A DNA stretch of 64,000 nucleotides from assembly GCA_903772945.1 (NCBI GenBank), contig CAICTM010000047.1, positions 62,001 to 126,000 on the forward strand, read 5' to 3'. This document shows positions 1 through 10,888 of this stretch, piece after piece. Positions within the stretch are counted from its first letter, which is position 1, and every line of letters begins with the position of its first letter. The position numbers were made by a program, and so were the translations under genes. The notes under the pieces are model-generated. The model had not been told where the DNA came from and searched no databases. It saw nothing but the letters and a program-made list of their open reading frames with translations. Source of the stretch: Seminavis robusta (Eukaryota > Bacillariophyta > Bacillariophyceae > Naviculales > Naviculaceae).

Positions 1-16
1 CCGAGAAAACAAGAAA

Positions 17-1069
17 ATGGTCTGCAAAATGCGAGAAGACGACCCGTCCTTGGTTGTATCCGATACCAGCGATACCCGCGATGGTGGCCAACAGCATCAG
101 GAGGCACCCAAACCCCAAGCGGAGATTCCACCTTCCGCCGATCCCCAACAAGTCCTGCCACCACTCCTAGCCACGGCAGCAGCTCCAGCTTCGATCGATG
201 TCGCCACCATGCCCCCCACAGCGTCGGAGATTGTCGACCAAGCCCTGTCGCCACTCGAGGTTGCCACTTCTGAGGTAGCGATCCCCGTGGTCAAGATGGA
301 CAGCGAGCCTCCCCCTCTCACCGGAGGAGTGTCAGCGGACACTCCCGTACTAGAGTCTGTGGCCGGTATCAAACGGGAGATTTCAGATGCAGACATCAAC
401 ATGGAACATCATCTTCAGCAGCACCCTGGGAAAATTGCCCGGATAGATCCAGAGATTGCAACTATTCCTGCTACAGCTACCCTACCTACAATTGACCCCT
501 TGGCTTCTGTCAAGGTGGTCAACCCGCTCCCTCATACCGCAGACGCCCCTCCCATCATGTTGACTGACACGGCTGTAGTTCTGCATTCCGACACAGCGCT
601 GGAGACAACGATTCATCATCATCATGTAGACTTGCCCCCGCCCCCAGCAGAACATCATCACCATGATCCTCATGATGATGCAGCTCTCACAGCGGCGGCT
701 GCCGCGACAGCATCAGCATCAGGCGCCGCTGATGATTTGGTAGAACTCTCGGCTGTGGAAGCCGCAGTGGCAGCTGCTGCCAGCTATGTACAATACCAGA
801 ACCAGGCTCACCACGATGATGATGACGACGATGATGTGATCGATGATGACACCTTGCATCATCACCATCATTCGCCTTCGGTAGTTCACAACCCTTTGGA
901 AGCAGCCGCTAATGCAGCAGCGCTGGATTCAGCAGCCAAACTAGCTGCAGCAGCTGCTGCTCAGGAATCCACGAGTCATGAAGAGGCCATGCAAGTTGTC
1001 CTAAAGACGGAAGACATCTTGATACATCATCCAGGGATGCCCGATGTAGCAAATGAGACAGCTGTCTAG
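17..1069 (+). CDS. Low-complexity acidic/His/Ala-rich protein, partial at 5' end
   Basis: An open frame ends at TAG 1067-1069 and stays open upstream to the window edge, so this may be the last exon of a longer gene. The ATG at 17 is only the first Met seen. I recognise no domain. The product is rich in Pro/Ala/Thr at first, then carries His clusters (HHHH near residues 198-216 and 283-287), an Asp run (DDDDDDD near residue 268) and long Ala blocks (residues about 224-260 and 297-313). The composition recalls activation-domain or nuclear scaffold regions, but that is inference. A PPSADP-type Pro-rich start and two 'VxIKREI/VLKTED' segments resemble SUMO-site-like Lys-Glu contexts, which is weak evidence. 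The gene is convergent with the transporter at 1224, with 154 bp between stop codons. Confidence 0.6.
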   Translation: MVCKMREDDPSLVVSDTSDTRDGGQQHQEAPKPQAEIPPSADPQQVLPPLLATAAAPASIDVATMPPTASEIVDQALSPLEVATSEVAIPVVKMDSEPPPLTGGVSADTPVLESVAGIKREISDADINMEHHLQQHPGKIARIDPEIATIPATATLPTIDPLASVKVVNPLPHTADAPPIMLTDTAVVLHSDTALETTIHHHHVDLPPPPAEHHHHDPHDDAALTAAAAATASASGAADDLVELSAVEAAVAAAASYVQYQNQAHHDDDDDDDVIDDDTLHHHHHSPSVVHNPLEAAANAAALDSAAKLAAAAAAQESTSHEEAMQVVLKTEDILIHHPGMPDVANETAV

Positions 1070-1223
1070 CTAGCTATAGCTTCATTCGGCGAGACAGCTA
1101 AGTTCCCATAATGCTAAGACACTTTTTAGCAAGCAGATTTGCAGATTGAAGTCTTCGTTGCGGAATTTTACAGGTTTAAAACCAGAGAGTTGCAGATTGC
1201 TTCAATTGATCCACAATGCCAAC

Positions 1224-3068
1224 TCAGTCCAACTTCATTTCGTATGTCGTCTCCAGGTGCAACATTGGAAAGAAAAGACCTTCGTTTTGTGATGAAGTGC
1301 TGCCTCCCCCATCGTTGGCACCTCTGGCTCTGCCGTCCACGAGGCCCCTGGACATTGGACCAGGAGTTTCTTCACGCCCAACGCCATTCTCTTCGCAAAA
1401 AGTTTTGGAAGGTGCTGATTGGGGATGTTGTTGGAACCTGTGGTAATTGCTAGCGTCATCCCAATCCAAGGCCCACAAGAACATCGCCGCTACAGCTAAC
1501 ACACCAGAGGCAACTGCAAATGGCAAGGCCCCACTACCAAACCAATCCTGAGATAACCGTCCAGCGCCCGTAGTCGAAGAGAAGCTCTTGGATCTCTGAA
1601 AGAGAAACGTACCCGCGAGGTTGCCTCCAATGGCACCGAAGCCTCCAAGAGTGGACATAAAACCTAGAGAACGGTTTTGAAGGGATGCAGGCACTGTCAA
1701 ACTCAACATGCTTTTCAGGCTTGGTTCCAGCATGTAAACTGACGCCTGAAACCCAATGGCCAACATGGCATGCACCAAGAATACATGTGGCACTATCCGT
1801 GAGAACCATGCGTCTTCGCCGGCATCATCAGGCACGACAGCGTCCGGGTTCGTTTCTGTTTCTGCTGCTCGTTGATGATACACAATACGAGGAAGAACCA
1901 CAAAGGCCAGAAAGCATGTCACGGAAGCCAGTGATGCTCCAATGGCAGCCGTTCGTATCCTCCCCAGGTTGTTTTCGAAAGTTGGGAAGGAAGCAATGAC
2001 CGCAGTGGAACAAATGCTCGCAACCACTGACACAATCCCGTACTCTGTTGCAGCAAACTGAAACAAATCTCTGAGTACCAACGGCCATAAGACGACCAGA
2101 ACGGTGCTTGACCATGACTGTATCAAAAGTGCGCTGAGGATTGCTATGTATCGAAAGTAACTGGATGAATTTTGAGGCGAGTGCATCTGACGTGTGGTCG
2201 CCATGGACGGTTGGAGGTGATGCTCCGAATCGGGGGACGCCAAAGTCAACTCCAGGGGTAATTGGTTCTGAGGTGTGCATTGTTCAACTTCGTTGGCTCT
2301 TGAAAGAGTCAATGTTTCAACGTTCTTGTCTCTTTTACTACTGGTATCTTCGTGTACCAAAGCGCGCCTTTCCAACATCAAGGCAACCGTGCCAAAGAGG
2401 CAGAAGACTGTACATGTTGCCATGTGTATCCTGTATCTGATCAGCAAAGTGTTGTAGGCTTGGGGTACTTGCCGAAGAATAAGGCGAACCAAACCATCCC
2501 AAAGGGGAAAGAGAGCTTTGCCTCCCAACCGAAGGGATGTTTCCTGGGTTTTGTAGGCTGAAAGGACATGTGAGCGGCGCTCTCTTGGTGTGCAATGTGA
2601 AACATGAAGCAATACTACAGTCCAGAGATTGACCCCAATGCTCAAAATCCCAGCGGCAACGTAGAGATCTCTGATGTTTCCTGCCACACCTCGCCAGAGA
2701 CAACCCAAAGAACACGCCGTGGCCGTCAATATTAAAGGACAAAAGGGAGCAACTCCATGATCCAGTGCATATCCTGCCATTGGCGCCAACACCAACGAAC
2801 CCAGGCTTTGGATGAACCCAATTCTACCGATATCCATGTCGCTTGCCCCGACTTCAAGATAAAAGAACGTGGTCACCGAAGAGTGTAAAGCACCTCCAAA
2901 TGATGCCACCCAGATGATGAGTATGGGCGTCCGAGTGACCGGATTCGAGAAGAAAGATCCAGCCAAAGACCATTGATCATTCAACACATTCCATATACGG
3001 AATGCTGGAGGACCAATCTGTCGCATCACTGGAGGGCTCTTAGTTGTAGCATGGTGGTTGGATGTCAT
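1224..3068 (-). CDS. Major facilitator superfamily transporter
   Basis: A single-exon gene of 614 residues. It starts at ATG 3068-3066 and stops at TGA 1226-1224. The hydropathy pattern visible by eye gives 11-12 membrane segments in two bundles: about residues 45-75, 82-103, 108-126, 133-155 and 215-235; then, after a hydrophilic loop of about 70 residues, about 306-335, 340-360, 367-390, 425-450, 468-490 and 503-530. The 6+6 layout with a long central loop and the GxxLxxPxxG-like stretch 'SLVLAPMAGYALD' after segment 2 fit MFS carriers of the plasma or an internal membrane. The C-terminal 80 residues are hydrophilic. I cannot name the substrate; no sugar-, phosphate- or peptide-specific signature stands out. 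The gene is divergent from the DENN gene, with about 1.06 kb between their starts. Confidence 0.75.
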   Translation of the reverse strand: MTSNHHATTKSPPVMRQIGPPAFRIWNVLNDQWSLAGSFFSNPVTRTPILIIWVASFGGALHSSVTTFFYLEVGASDMDIGRIGFIQSLGSLVLAPMAGYALDHGVAPFCPLILTATACSLGCLWRGVAGNIRDLYVAAGILSIGVNLWTVVLLHVSHCTPRERRSHVLSAYKTQETSLRLGGKALFPLWDGLVRLILRQVPQAYNTLLIRYRIHMATCTVFCLFGTVALMLERRALVHEDTSSKRDKNVETLTLSRANEVEQCTPQNQLPLELTLASPDSEHHLQPSMATTRQMHSPQNSSSYFRYIAILSALLIQSWSSTVLVVLWPLVLRDLFQFAATEYGIVSVVASICSTAVIASFPTFENNLGRIRTAAIGASLASVTCFLAFVVLPRIVYHQRAAETETNPDAVVPDDAGEDAWFSRIVPHVFLVHAMLAIGFQASVYMLEPSLKSMLSLTVPASLQNRSLGFMSTLGGFGAIGGNLAGTFLFQRSKSFSSTTGAGRLSQDWFGSGALPFAVASGVLAVAAMFLWALDWDDASNYHRFQQHPQSAPSKTFCEENGVGREETPGPMSRGLVDGRARGANDGGGSTSSQNEGLFFPMLHLETTYEMKLD

Positions 3069-3462
3069 TTTTTCTGTGGATGCAGCATGGGAGGCGGCAG
3101 AGTCGAGTCGATGATAAAATAGCGCAATCCAGGAACCGCAAGAGAGCTAACCAACCGAGACCAAAAATGCAGCTGTGGGGAGAGGAATCGTCATGGAGTG
3201 GTCCTATCGCCTTCTTCGACCGAAACTATGGATATAATCATTCAACTACCTTTAGGCACCATTCAGTCTCCTTCCTCATTTCTTCGCGTCTTCGCTACCG
3301 GACCATGGATCTTGGAACTTGGAACTTGGGTTAAATAAGCCTGCTGAGCTGTTTTCTACCAGAGAAATCCTGTTGGATGGGTTAGAAAGTGGCTTCACTT
3401 CCAGGTATGCATAGGTAGCAAGCAGGTACCGGTAGCTGGTAGCTACTGCGCAAAAGGCCAAT

Positions 3463-3569
3463 CTTATAAGAGAAGAAGACGCAACTTGGGACAGCGCAAA
3501 AGTAGTCAGGTTGGAGCCAAGCTTATAAGAGAAGAAGACGCAACTTGGGACAGGGCTCAAAGGAGTCAG
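3463..3569. repeat. 59-bp tandem duplication
   Basis: Two copies share an exact 32-bp core (3463-3494 and 3522-3553). The following 16-17 bases are similar but diverged. It sits between divergent promoters and may simply be a local duplication. Confidence 0.85.
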
Positions 3570-4065
3570 GGATGCAAATGGGGTCCCGGCTTCGGACCCT
3601 GATGCCATGGTTGGGGAACCACGTAGGAACAGCATTTTTGGCCTTCAGAAGGGCAACCGAGAGTCCGGCTTACATGGTGTTTCAGGTCGGCCTTTCTGAA
3701 AACAGCACGAGCAACCGGACCTACGATGTGCCTTATTATGATGTACCAGGAGATAATTCTGTATCAGGTTGTAGTCTTCTGGATGTCGTCTCGAAAAGCA
3801 AGTAGCCGACACAACTCTCCGATCCATGAAATAGATTCGATTGAAGATTCGATCGATTGGGCTTATTTTTGTACTGACAGCTCTGTGAGCTTACATCCAC
3901 CGGTATTGTTGACGGCCCGGCTGATTTTGAGCCGTTGGGATCGGCCTGAAGTGCTCTCGGAGGGAAGGGCTGCGTGTTCACAAGATCGAGCCACACGACA
4001 GCGCCATAACAGCGACCGTGACCCTCATTCAATTATCATTGCCAATCTTGAAGGGTAGATTGGTT

Positions 4066-4066
<1 letters not shown>

Positions 4067-4094
<28 letters not shown>
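4067..4094 (+). repeat. (CTG)n microsatellite in putative 5' UTR
   Basis: About nine uninterrupted CTG triplets end 35 bases before the ATG of the DENN gene. No in-frame ATG precedes the run closely, so it is probably untranslated. Confidence 0.85.
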
Positions 4095-4097
<3 letters not shown>

Positions 4098-4129
4098 TCG
4101 ATCCATCGTCAGTCCGTACCGGTATTACC

Positions 4130-7100
4130 ATGGTGTTGGTAACTCCGGCTCCTGCCTCGGAGGAGCAGATGGGTCCGGATGGCAAGACAACCAAGATCAC
4201 CACCATTGAAAGCAAAAAATCGGGTAGCGGCGCGGAACGTCGTTTGGTGGAGTATTTTGTGGTGATCAGTTCGGTCCCTCAAAAGGTCGAGAACAGCTTC
4301 GGTGAAGACAAAGACAAACCCGATTCCACCCGAAATGTCAATGCTACCGCTCCCACTGACTGGAAGGTCAATATAGCCTTTGAAAAGGAAGAAGACGAAT
4401 ATGTGGCTTGCTATGACATCAAGCCCATCATCACGGCTCGTTTTCCCGTCCAAGATCACCGCGACAATCCTCTCCATGAAAATGTCACCTTCTTTTGCCA
4501 TCCTTCAGGAGGGATTCGAATTTGTATGGAACCAAACATGCCCAAGGTTAGTAGTACATGTAGTATCATGGAATGGAAACTAATGACATTCCGGATAATC
4601 ATTTTTTGTTTGCTAACAGTTACTGCATTTTATCCCATTTCCACTTTCTTCTTTTCCTTGCTCAGGTCCACTTCTTTTGTGCCACTGGAGGACATGGCGC
4701 TCAAATGTACGGAACCTGCTTCACTGTCTGGGAACCCACAACAATATCCGCTGAAAAAGCTGTCAAAGATGCTCAAGGAAATATCAATGGTACCACTGGA
4801 GCACCAATTCAGCAAGAAGTATACTTGCCTAAATGCTTGGTCATCTTGAGTTCCTACCCGTATCTCATGGCATTCAGAGAATACCTGACACAGTTGAATC
4901 GGCTCTCCAAATTGGGAGAAATGACGCTACCCCTAGAGCGATACATCATCAACTTCTGTTCCGAAATACCGGCTCCACCCCCAGGATCTTTTGAAGTACA
5001 AATCACCATTCTAGACAGTGTCATCAAATTCTGGAGCCCACCGCACAACCAACCCATCGCATGGGTCAGCTTGCCATTTGCACATCTCTTTGAATGCTTG
5101 GACATTGACAACATTGTTTTGGTCTGGCATTGCCTCGTCCTCGAACGACAGGTCCTTTTGACGTCCACACAGTTGTCCATCTTGACTGTGGCAGCTGAAG
5201 TATTTCTCAGCTTGCTATTCCCCATGAAATGGTCTCATGCGTACATTCCCGTATTGCCGCATTTCTTGATCCCCATTCTATCCGCTCCCATGCCCTTTCT
5301 TTGCGGAATCAACAAGGCAAATTTGGCCGATGCTCTATACGATCTCAGCAGTGAATGTGTCTTGGTCGATCTCGACAAAAACTTGGTCACCTTGGGACCC
5401 GACACGGAACCGCTGCCGCCCATCCCACCCGGCCAACTGGCCACTCTCAAGAATCAACTCGAGGAAAACGTCGGAATGGTTTTTCGGGAAGCACGCTGCT
5501 TGACCAAAAATGATGATTATTCCGATAGTGGAGCTCATTTGCCCAATCACATCAAATTGATGGCGGAGGGAATGTGGGAGAGTAAGCTCTGCCTCTATGA
5601 TGAAGCCTTTCATCTCCTCTTCACTCCTGAAGAAGCCAGAAAGAACCTTCTAAATGGAAATGATAATTCCGGAATGGACTATTCCGATCGCGACATTAAT
5701 GATCCCATGCGCAACATGGTGGTTTCAGGCGGTTCCAATTCTTCAAAGGACAATTCGTCCATGCGAAAGCAGTCTCAGTGGGATGCTGTCCAAGAAGCCT
5801 TCTTGGACACCTTTGTCTTTTTGCTCCGCAATTTCCGAAAGTACCTGGTGTTTCCAAGCAAGCATAACGAAGGTAGCTACGGTGGTGCTGGATTCCGCAG
5901 CAAGGAATTCATCGAGTCGCAGCGTTTTGACATGCGAGAGTTCTTGGAACAGTTGATTGGAACTCAAATGTTCGACAACTTCATCACCAAGAGGTTGTAC
6001 GGAAGTGGCGAGGCCGATGTGGCTTTCTTTGATACCGCAGTCGACCGCTTTTTGAAAACAGCGGGATATCTTAGTGATGTGGATATCACCGGACGCCTCA
6101 TGCATGCTGGCGGTGTTGTCGCGAGTAGTGTGACGTCCAAAACCGGCTCCCTCACAAGCGGCGCTGGTGGGACACCCGAGAAAAGGTCGGTTACTAAGCC
6201 TCCTCAGGCTCCACTCAGCAAACTTCGAAATGCCGTGTCTTCGAAACCAAAGGATCCTATCCTGCAATCAGCCCGAGTTCACCGCCGGCTCAAGACTATT
6301 GTCCCCCCTGAGCCTAGTGGTGAAGGTTTGCCACCGCACAGCCCACCTGGAGACGAGAACGATGGTGTCAACGTTCCAAGCAGCGTTGCTGTCACCTCCA
6401 AGGATAACGACACTTCTCTTGATGATGCGGGAAGTGTCGACTCGACAAGCTCTGTTAGCGAAACGGGCGGAACGAGTAATCCCAACGCTGGAACAAGCAA
6501 TTACAAGAGTGTGCAAGATAAGGCGGCTGAAATCATGGAGAAACAGAAGAAGATGAGGTACACCTACAGTACATTCCCATCTGAATTCAACGAAGCGTTG
6601 TTTGGAAACCCTCGTCCTCTTCCTTCTGCTGTTATCTCCGAGTTTGATCGCCAGCGCAAGGATGCAGCGAAGTTCTCTCGTTCAAAGAAGAGCAGGCAGT
6701 CCAAAGACAAAAGCCGGCACATTCATCGGGCGCATACTACGACAGAAACGGTAAGTCTTTGCTTTCTTGCTATATTGTTTTTGTGCCTGGAGTTGTCGAT
6801 CCGCAGCGTTTCTCAACTCTTAGTGTGGTGAAGGTGGACCCACCGTCACCAGAGGTCGCTACTTTTACTGTGTTTTTCATGGCTTTTACCTCGATGGTCG
6901 GGAAAGAACTTATGGAACTTGACCACAATCCTTCCGAACCCGAGAAGACTATCTTGTCCACTTACGTGCCAATGTCGAACCCCATGGCTGAGCAAAGTGA
7001 TGACGATATTTCCACCAACACAGGAATGACTTCAACCCAGGAAGATGCCGAGGAGAAGGAGGGAATTGCTGATTTGAAAGCAACAAGACCAGACATGAAT

Positions 7101-8469
7101 GGTATGTTCGGCGATGACGACGACGAGGCCGCGGGAGCAAAGGACGGGGCACCCAGTCAGGCGGCGGCACCAGCCACGGCCCCTGTCACAGTTGACAAGG
7201 ATGACGAAGAGAAGAAGTCTGGTGACGACGATGACGACGACAAAGCAGCCATTTTCCGAGAAGGAGACGACGAAGCGAAATCCCCTGATATCGAACAAAA
7301 CAAGTCAGAAGACAGCGCTGACAGCAAGCCCAAGCTACGGTTCAAGGAAAACCTCTCCGCAAGTCAGATTGAAGAGGCCAAGGCAACCGGTAGGGCCCAA
7401 CTCGGATTGGCGTTTGAAATGCTCACCATGATGAAGAAGCGAGCCCTGAAAGCCGACCCTGATGCCTACCAGTGCTTGATTGATGCGTGTGGGAGAGTAG
7501 GTGATACGAAGCGAGCCACCGAATTGCTGGCCAAGATGCACGAGGACGGGATTGTCGCTGATGGCACGGTCTATGCGTGTCTGGTATCCGCCTTCTCAGC
7601 AGAAAGTGCATGGAAGAAGAACTCGGAAAAGGAGGAGGACCTGCCCGGTAAGCCATTTTTGAAGCCAAGGCGCTGCTCTAATATATTCCTGCATTGCTCT
7701 CATTTTGCTTCCATTTCTATTTCTATCCCACGTAGCCTGGGCAAATAGTACATCCATTGAGATGGATTGGAACAAGCTTCAAAAGCGGTCTTTGTTGGAT
7801 CGATTGACTGGTTTCATCGATGACGACGATGAAGACGACGCTGATCGCGAGGAAGGAGGCAATGTGAGCAGCATCGGTAAGATTCGACAATTGATCAATC
7901 GAAGACGGAAGAAGAAGTCAGAGAGCACGAACTCCCGCCCAGAAGAGAGTCGAATGGAGTTCTTTGTGACTGAAGCTGTTGAGAGACAAATTGCCTTGGG
8001 AGAGAACCTTTTGGAGATTGTATTCCCCGACATCTCAGTCGACACCGAGAACGAGACTTGTCCTCGATGCAATTTCCTCTTGTCCGATGACGATGTGGTC
8101 GGTGGTTGGACTGCCGGAGATGAGAATGATTACACAACATCATGCCCTAGCTGTACCCAGCGCTTCGTGCCACACTTTTGTGTTCAGAGCACCTCTCAAA
8201 CCTTCATGGGATCTCGTGGTCCTGCATCTCCGCTCATGTGCGAGCGCTTGTCACCTTGGGTTCTCCAGAAGGAGATTCGGTCGGTAATGAACGAGCTAGA
8301 AGGCATCGAAAACTTGTTGAGTCCAGAATGGCGTGAACAGGCCTACAAGAACGGTGTCTTGTGGTGGAATCTAGTGTTGTCCTGCATGCGTTACCGATTT
8401 CCGTTCTCCTTCCTGTTGCAGGGAAGCTTTGAACAGAACTTGATTGCCCCAATGCCGGGTGACGAGTGA
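4130..8469 (+). CDS. DENN domain protein with PPR-like helices (DENND4-like Rab GEF)
   Basis: Four exons: 4130-4546, 4666-6750, 6807-7647 and 7736-8469. The introns are 119, 56 and 88 bp, all GT-AG (GTTAGT, GTAAGT and GTAAGC donors), and the phases fit, giving 1358 residues. Residues about 38-160 resemble a uDENN module. Residues about 170-330 are a clear cDENN core ('PLERYIINFCSEIPAPPPG', then 'LERQVLLTSTQLSILTVAAE' and 'MKWSHAYIPVLP'). Residues about 490-570 look like dDENN. Exon 3 carries an acidic linker and a pentatricopeptide-type helical pair ('DAYQCLIDACGRVGD', 'GTVYACLVSAFS'). Near the C-terminus, CPRC...CPSC forms a likely zinc site. DENN modules are GDP-GTP exchange factors for Rab GTPases on membranes, and the DENN+PPR combination is characteristic of the DENND4 family. 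The Rab target is not inferable. Confidence 0.88.
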
Positions 8470-9410
8470 GGTGGAAATGTGTGCGATTGGGTACGGTCTG
8501 GACATTGAACCGAGAGAGCAGTGATTGAGATCGTCTCCGTTGATGATTATAGATATTAAAATTAAAGAAGCCAGTACAGTGTGTTCGCGATTATATTTAT
8601 AAACGTATATTTATATTCTCCAGTATATTTATGGAATTTCGATGTTCCCCCCTGAGTCACGAGTGACCGTGACTGACGTCAGTGCATGTGTACGTACCCT
8701 TCGCAAATCTCGTAGCAGCAAAACAATGGCTCGCAATCCATTCCAAACACTCCAAATCGATCGACGTACGTGTAAATGCCAATGCATGTCGATAGAGGTG
8801 CTGATGGAGGTCTGATAGAGTGCCGCACCTCCGCTTGCCTGTCGATTCTCTGCCAATCTGCGCAAATCTTCGTACCAGTGGTTTTTCATGGTGTTTTCGC
8901 GAGATTTGCGCAGAATGGCACAGAGGAGACAAAAACAATTCTCTGAGCAACAAAACAATTTCAAGCAAACCATACCAATCCCTCCAATCCGACCTAGACC
9001 AACATGAACGGTGCCGAACGTGACGGCACTCTCCACGCGTACTTTACTAGTAAATAGAGCCTATATTTATATTCTCTAGTATATTTATAGGAATCCGTAT
9101 TACCCCCATATAAATATAGTCAAGAACTGACTGTACACGTACTGAAACTGTTTGGCATTGCTGCTGGCTAGCTACCGGTAGTAGGAACTTCGTTGGATCA
9201 AGTACGTGCGGTAGTCAGCCAGCACTGCCGCAATTGCATACCGGTACCTACCGTACGGTACGTCGGACGTACTACAGTATTAATAATAGTATCATACGAT
9301 TTTAGCAAAAAGTGACTGAATTAAGTAGTTTTACTCTTGATCAGCACAAACTGCCGAATCGCCAAAACACAGGCTTTACTCTGTGGTAACTTTTCGGTTG
9401 TTTGACTTTT
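8470..9410. other. Intergenic region with direct and inverted repeats
   Basis: No gene is supported. A 32-33 bp AT-rich segment (TATATTTATATTCTC...) recurs at 8607-8638 and 9062-9094 in direct orientation. Between the copies is an imperfect hairpin whose core arms, CTGCGCAAATCT at 8858-8869 and its complement at 8902-8913, match perfectly over 12 bp. A further copy of the CGCAAATCTCG motif lies at 8702-8712. The layout suggests a small decayed non-autonomous element, but no clean terminal repeats or target duplication were found. Confidence 0.5.
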
Positions 9411-10490
9411 TCATCCCCCTTGGGAATCATCAGTGCTTGGGCTATTGTGGTACTTATGAAATCGAGGTTTATGTCGGCATGCTCCGTATATTTCATTGCA
9501 GGAGTTGATCAGGTTTTCTGGCGATTCTCTGGATCGTTTCAGTATCTCGAGTCGCTCCCTGTTGCATAGGCTGCAGTGTCGTGTCCCGAAGGTCTTGACA
9601 GTGCTGATGGGGTTGCCTTGCCATAGGATGCTAATTTCGATGCTGTTCCTTTGAATGTCGCCGTTGAGTCGGAATGGTGAAGGAGATGCGAAGTTTTGGA
9701 ATTCGTTGGCGAAGTGTCTTGCGTATGAATCTGACTTGCGTTTTCCGTAGAGGAGACGCATGACGTCGGTGAAGTGTTGGTATGTTCGTTCTTTGACGTT
9801 TCGTTGGGTTGCCCCAATGTATTCTTTGCCCGAGTTAATGCATTTGATGCAGTATATGATCAGTTTATTTCTGCAGCGGTCGTCAAAACGGCATTGGCCG
9901 TCTTTCTTGTTTCCTGGCTTGCAATTGCAAGTTTCATTTTGGAACTCGGTGGAGATTACGTCTTTGGTGAGCTTCCTCGATAGGTCGCCCATGAACATCT
10001 CTCGCAGGTTGGTGAATCGATGGTAGGACATAGACGTTCTGATCCATTCGAGGCCATGGCTCTTCTTGAGGTCGTTGATTACCTTGTGTATTGGGGTCGT
10101 CCAGGCGTTGGAGTGTCCTATACAGAAGAATAATGATCGGTTCGGTTCCTCTTTCGTTGCTTGGCATCTCTATCTGGTTCGTTTGTTTTGTCCTCTTGCC
10201 GTTGGGAGTATCGTTGTATTTCTTCTTGTAGTGTTGGTATCTCGTCTGGAACCAGTTCAGCTTTCTTCAGCGCCTCGATGTGTAGTGGGTAGATTTCATC
10301 GAGGGTTTGGTTGGCATTCTTGTTGGTAACTGTAGTGAGTTGGCAGTCTTTGGAACACCCTAGTGGGATGTTTTTGAGGCATGCGTTTGTGTGGGTAGTT
10401 CCCCTGTTTAGATATTTCAGTTGTTGGTTCGGTTTAAGGTGGACTCGGAAGTGAAGTTCTTCCTGGTCCGACCAGAACAGTTCCATATCT
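9411..10490 (-). mobile_element. Penelope-like retroelement fragment (GIY-YIG end), broken
   Basis: The minus strand carries the 3' part of a Penelope-like element. A C-terminal region resembling the linker after the reverse transcriptase (upstream, about 10120-10486) is followed by a GIY-YIG endonuclease region (about 9411-10031). Recognisable parts of the endonuclease are a Cys-rich linker (CNCKPG...CR...CR), the 'IIYCIKC...KEYIGATQR' core with the conserved Arg, and a terminal CSLC...CRHK zinc-like end typical of Penelope-like GIY-YIG proteins. The reverse transcriptase core is absent, so this is a 5'-truncated fossil with at least one break. It lies just upstream of the RING-like gene on the opposite strand. 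Confidence 0.7.
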
Positions 10491-10888
10491 AGATAGTACC
10501 CCTTACGGCAATTCTTGCAGATTTATCCTTATCCCCAATAAAAAATGGTGAGCAAGCCCTCGCAGCTCTCGAGGAAAAGGAGAAAGGGATTTCTAAGTGT
10601 TTCTTCGCTGAACCGGACGTTGCTTCTCTAATTACCTTCATGTCTTTAATTACCATCTCAATCCAATCGGAGTGGTCGGCGCACACAGAGATTTTACGTG
10701 GGAAGCCAATGCGACCAACCCATGGCCCACTTTGCTAAAAGGAGGCTACCGCTTTCATCTTCATGTAGCACCGAATTTTTGGTGTGTATAAGAGTGGTAC
10801 CACTTCTGTCTACTCTGTCCCGACGAAGTGACATTGAGGGCTGGTCGCTTTGTTGGTTTCGTGGTGTATCATAGATCAAGATCGACGG

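Larger units (their letters stand above)
3069..4129. other. Divergent intergenic region with a 59-bp tandem duplication and CTG repeat
   Basis: No coding region is supported here. It lies between the divergent MFS and DENN genes and so should hold both promoters. A 32-bp stretch beginning CTTATAAGAG is repeated exactly at 3463-3494 and 3522-3553, and the similarity runs on for some 16 diverged bases, giving a 59-bp tandem duplication. A CTG/GCT trinucleotide run occupies about 4067-4094, just upstream of the DENN start codon, probably in the 5' UTR. Confidence 0.6.

Noticed and set aside
1139-1453. Plus-strand frame overlapping the transporter 3' end
   Set aside because: It is antisense to the MFS coding sequence, with no recognisable features.
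10489-10686. Short minus-strand frame upstream of the Penelope-like fragment
   Set aside because: No similarity to reverse transcriptase motifs could be seen, so it was not added to the element.
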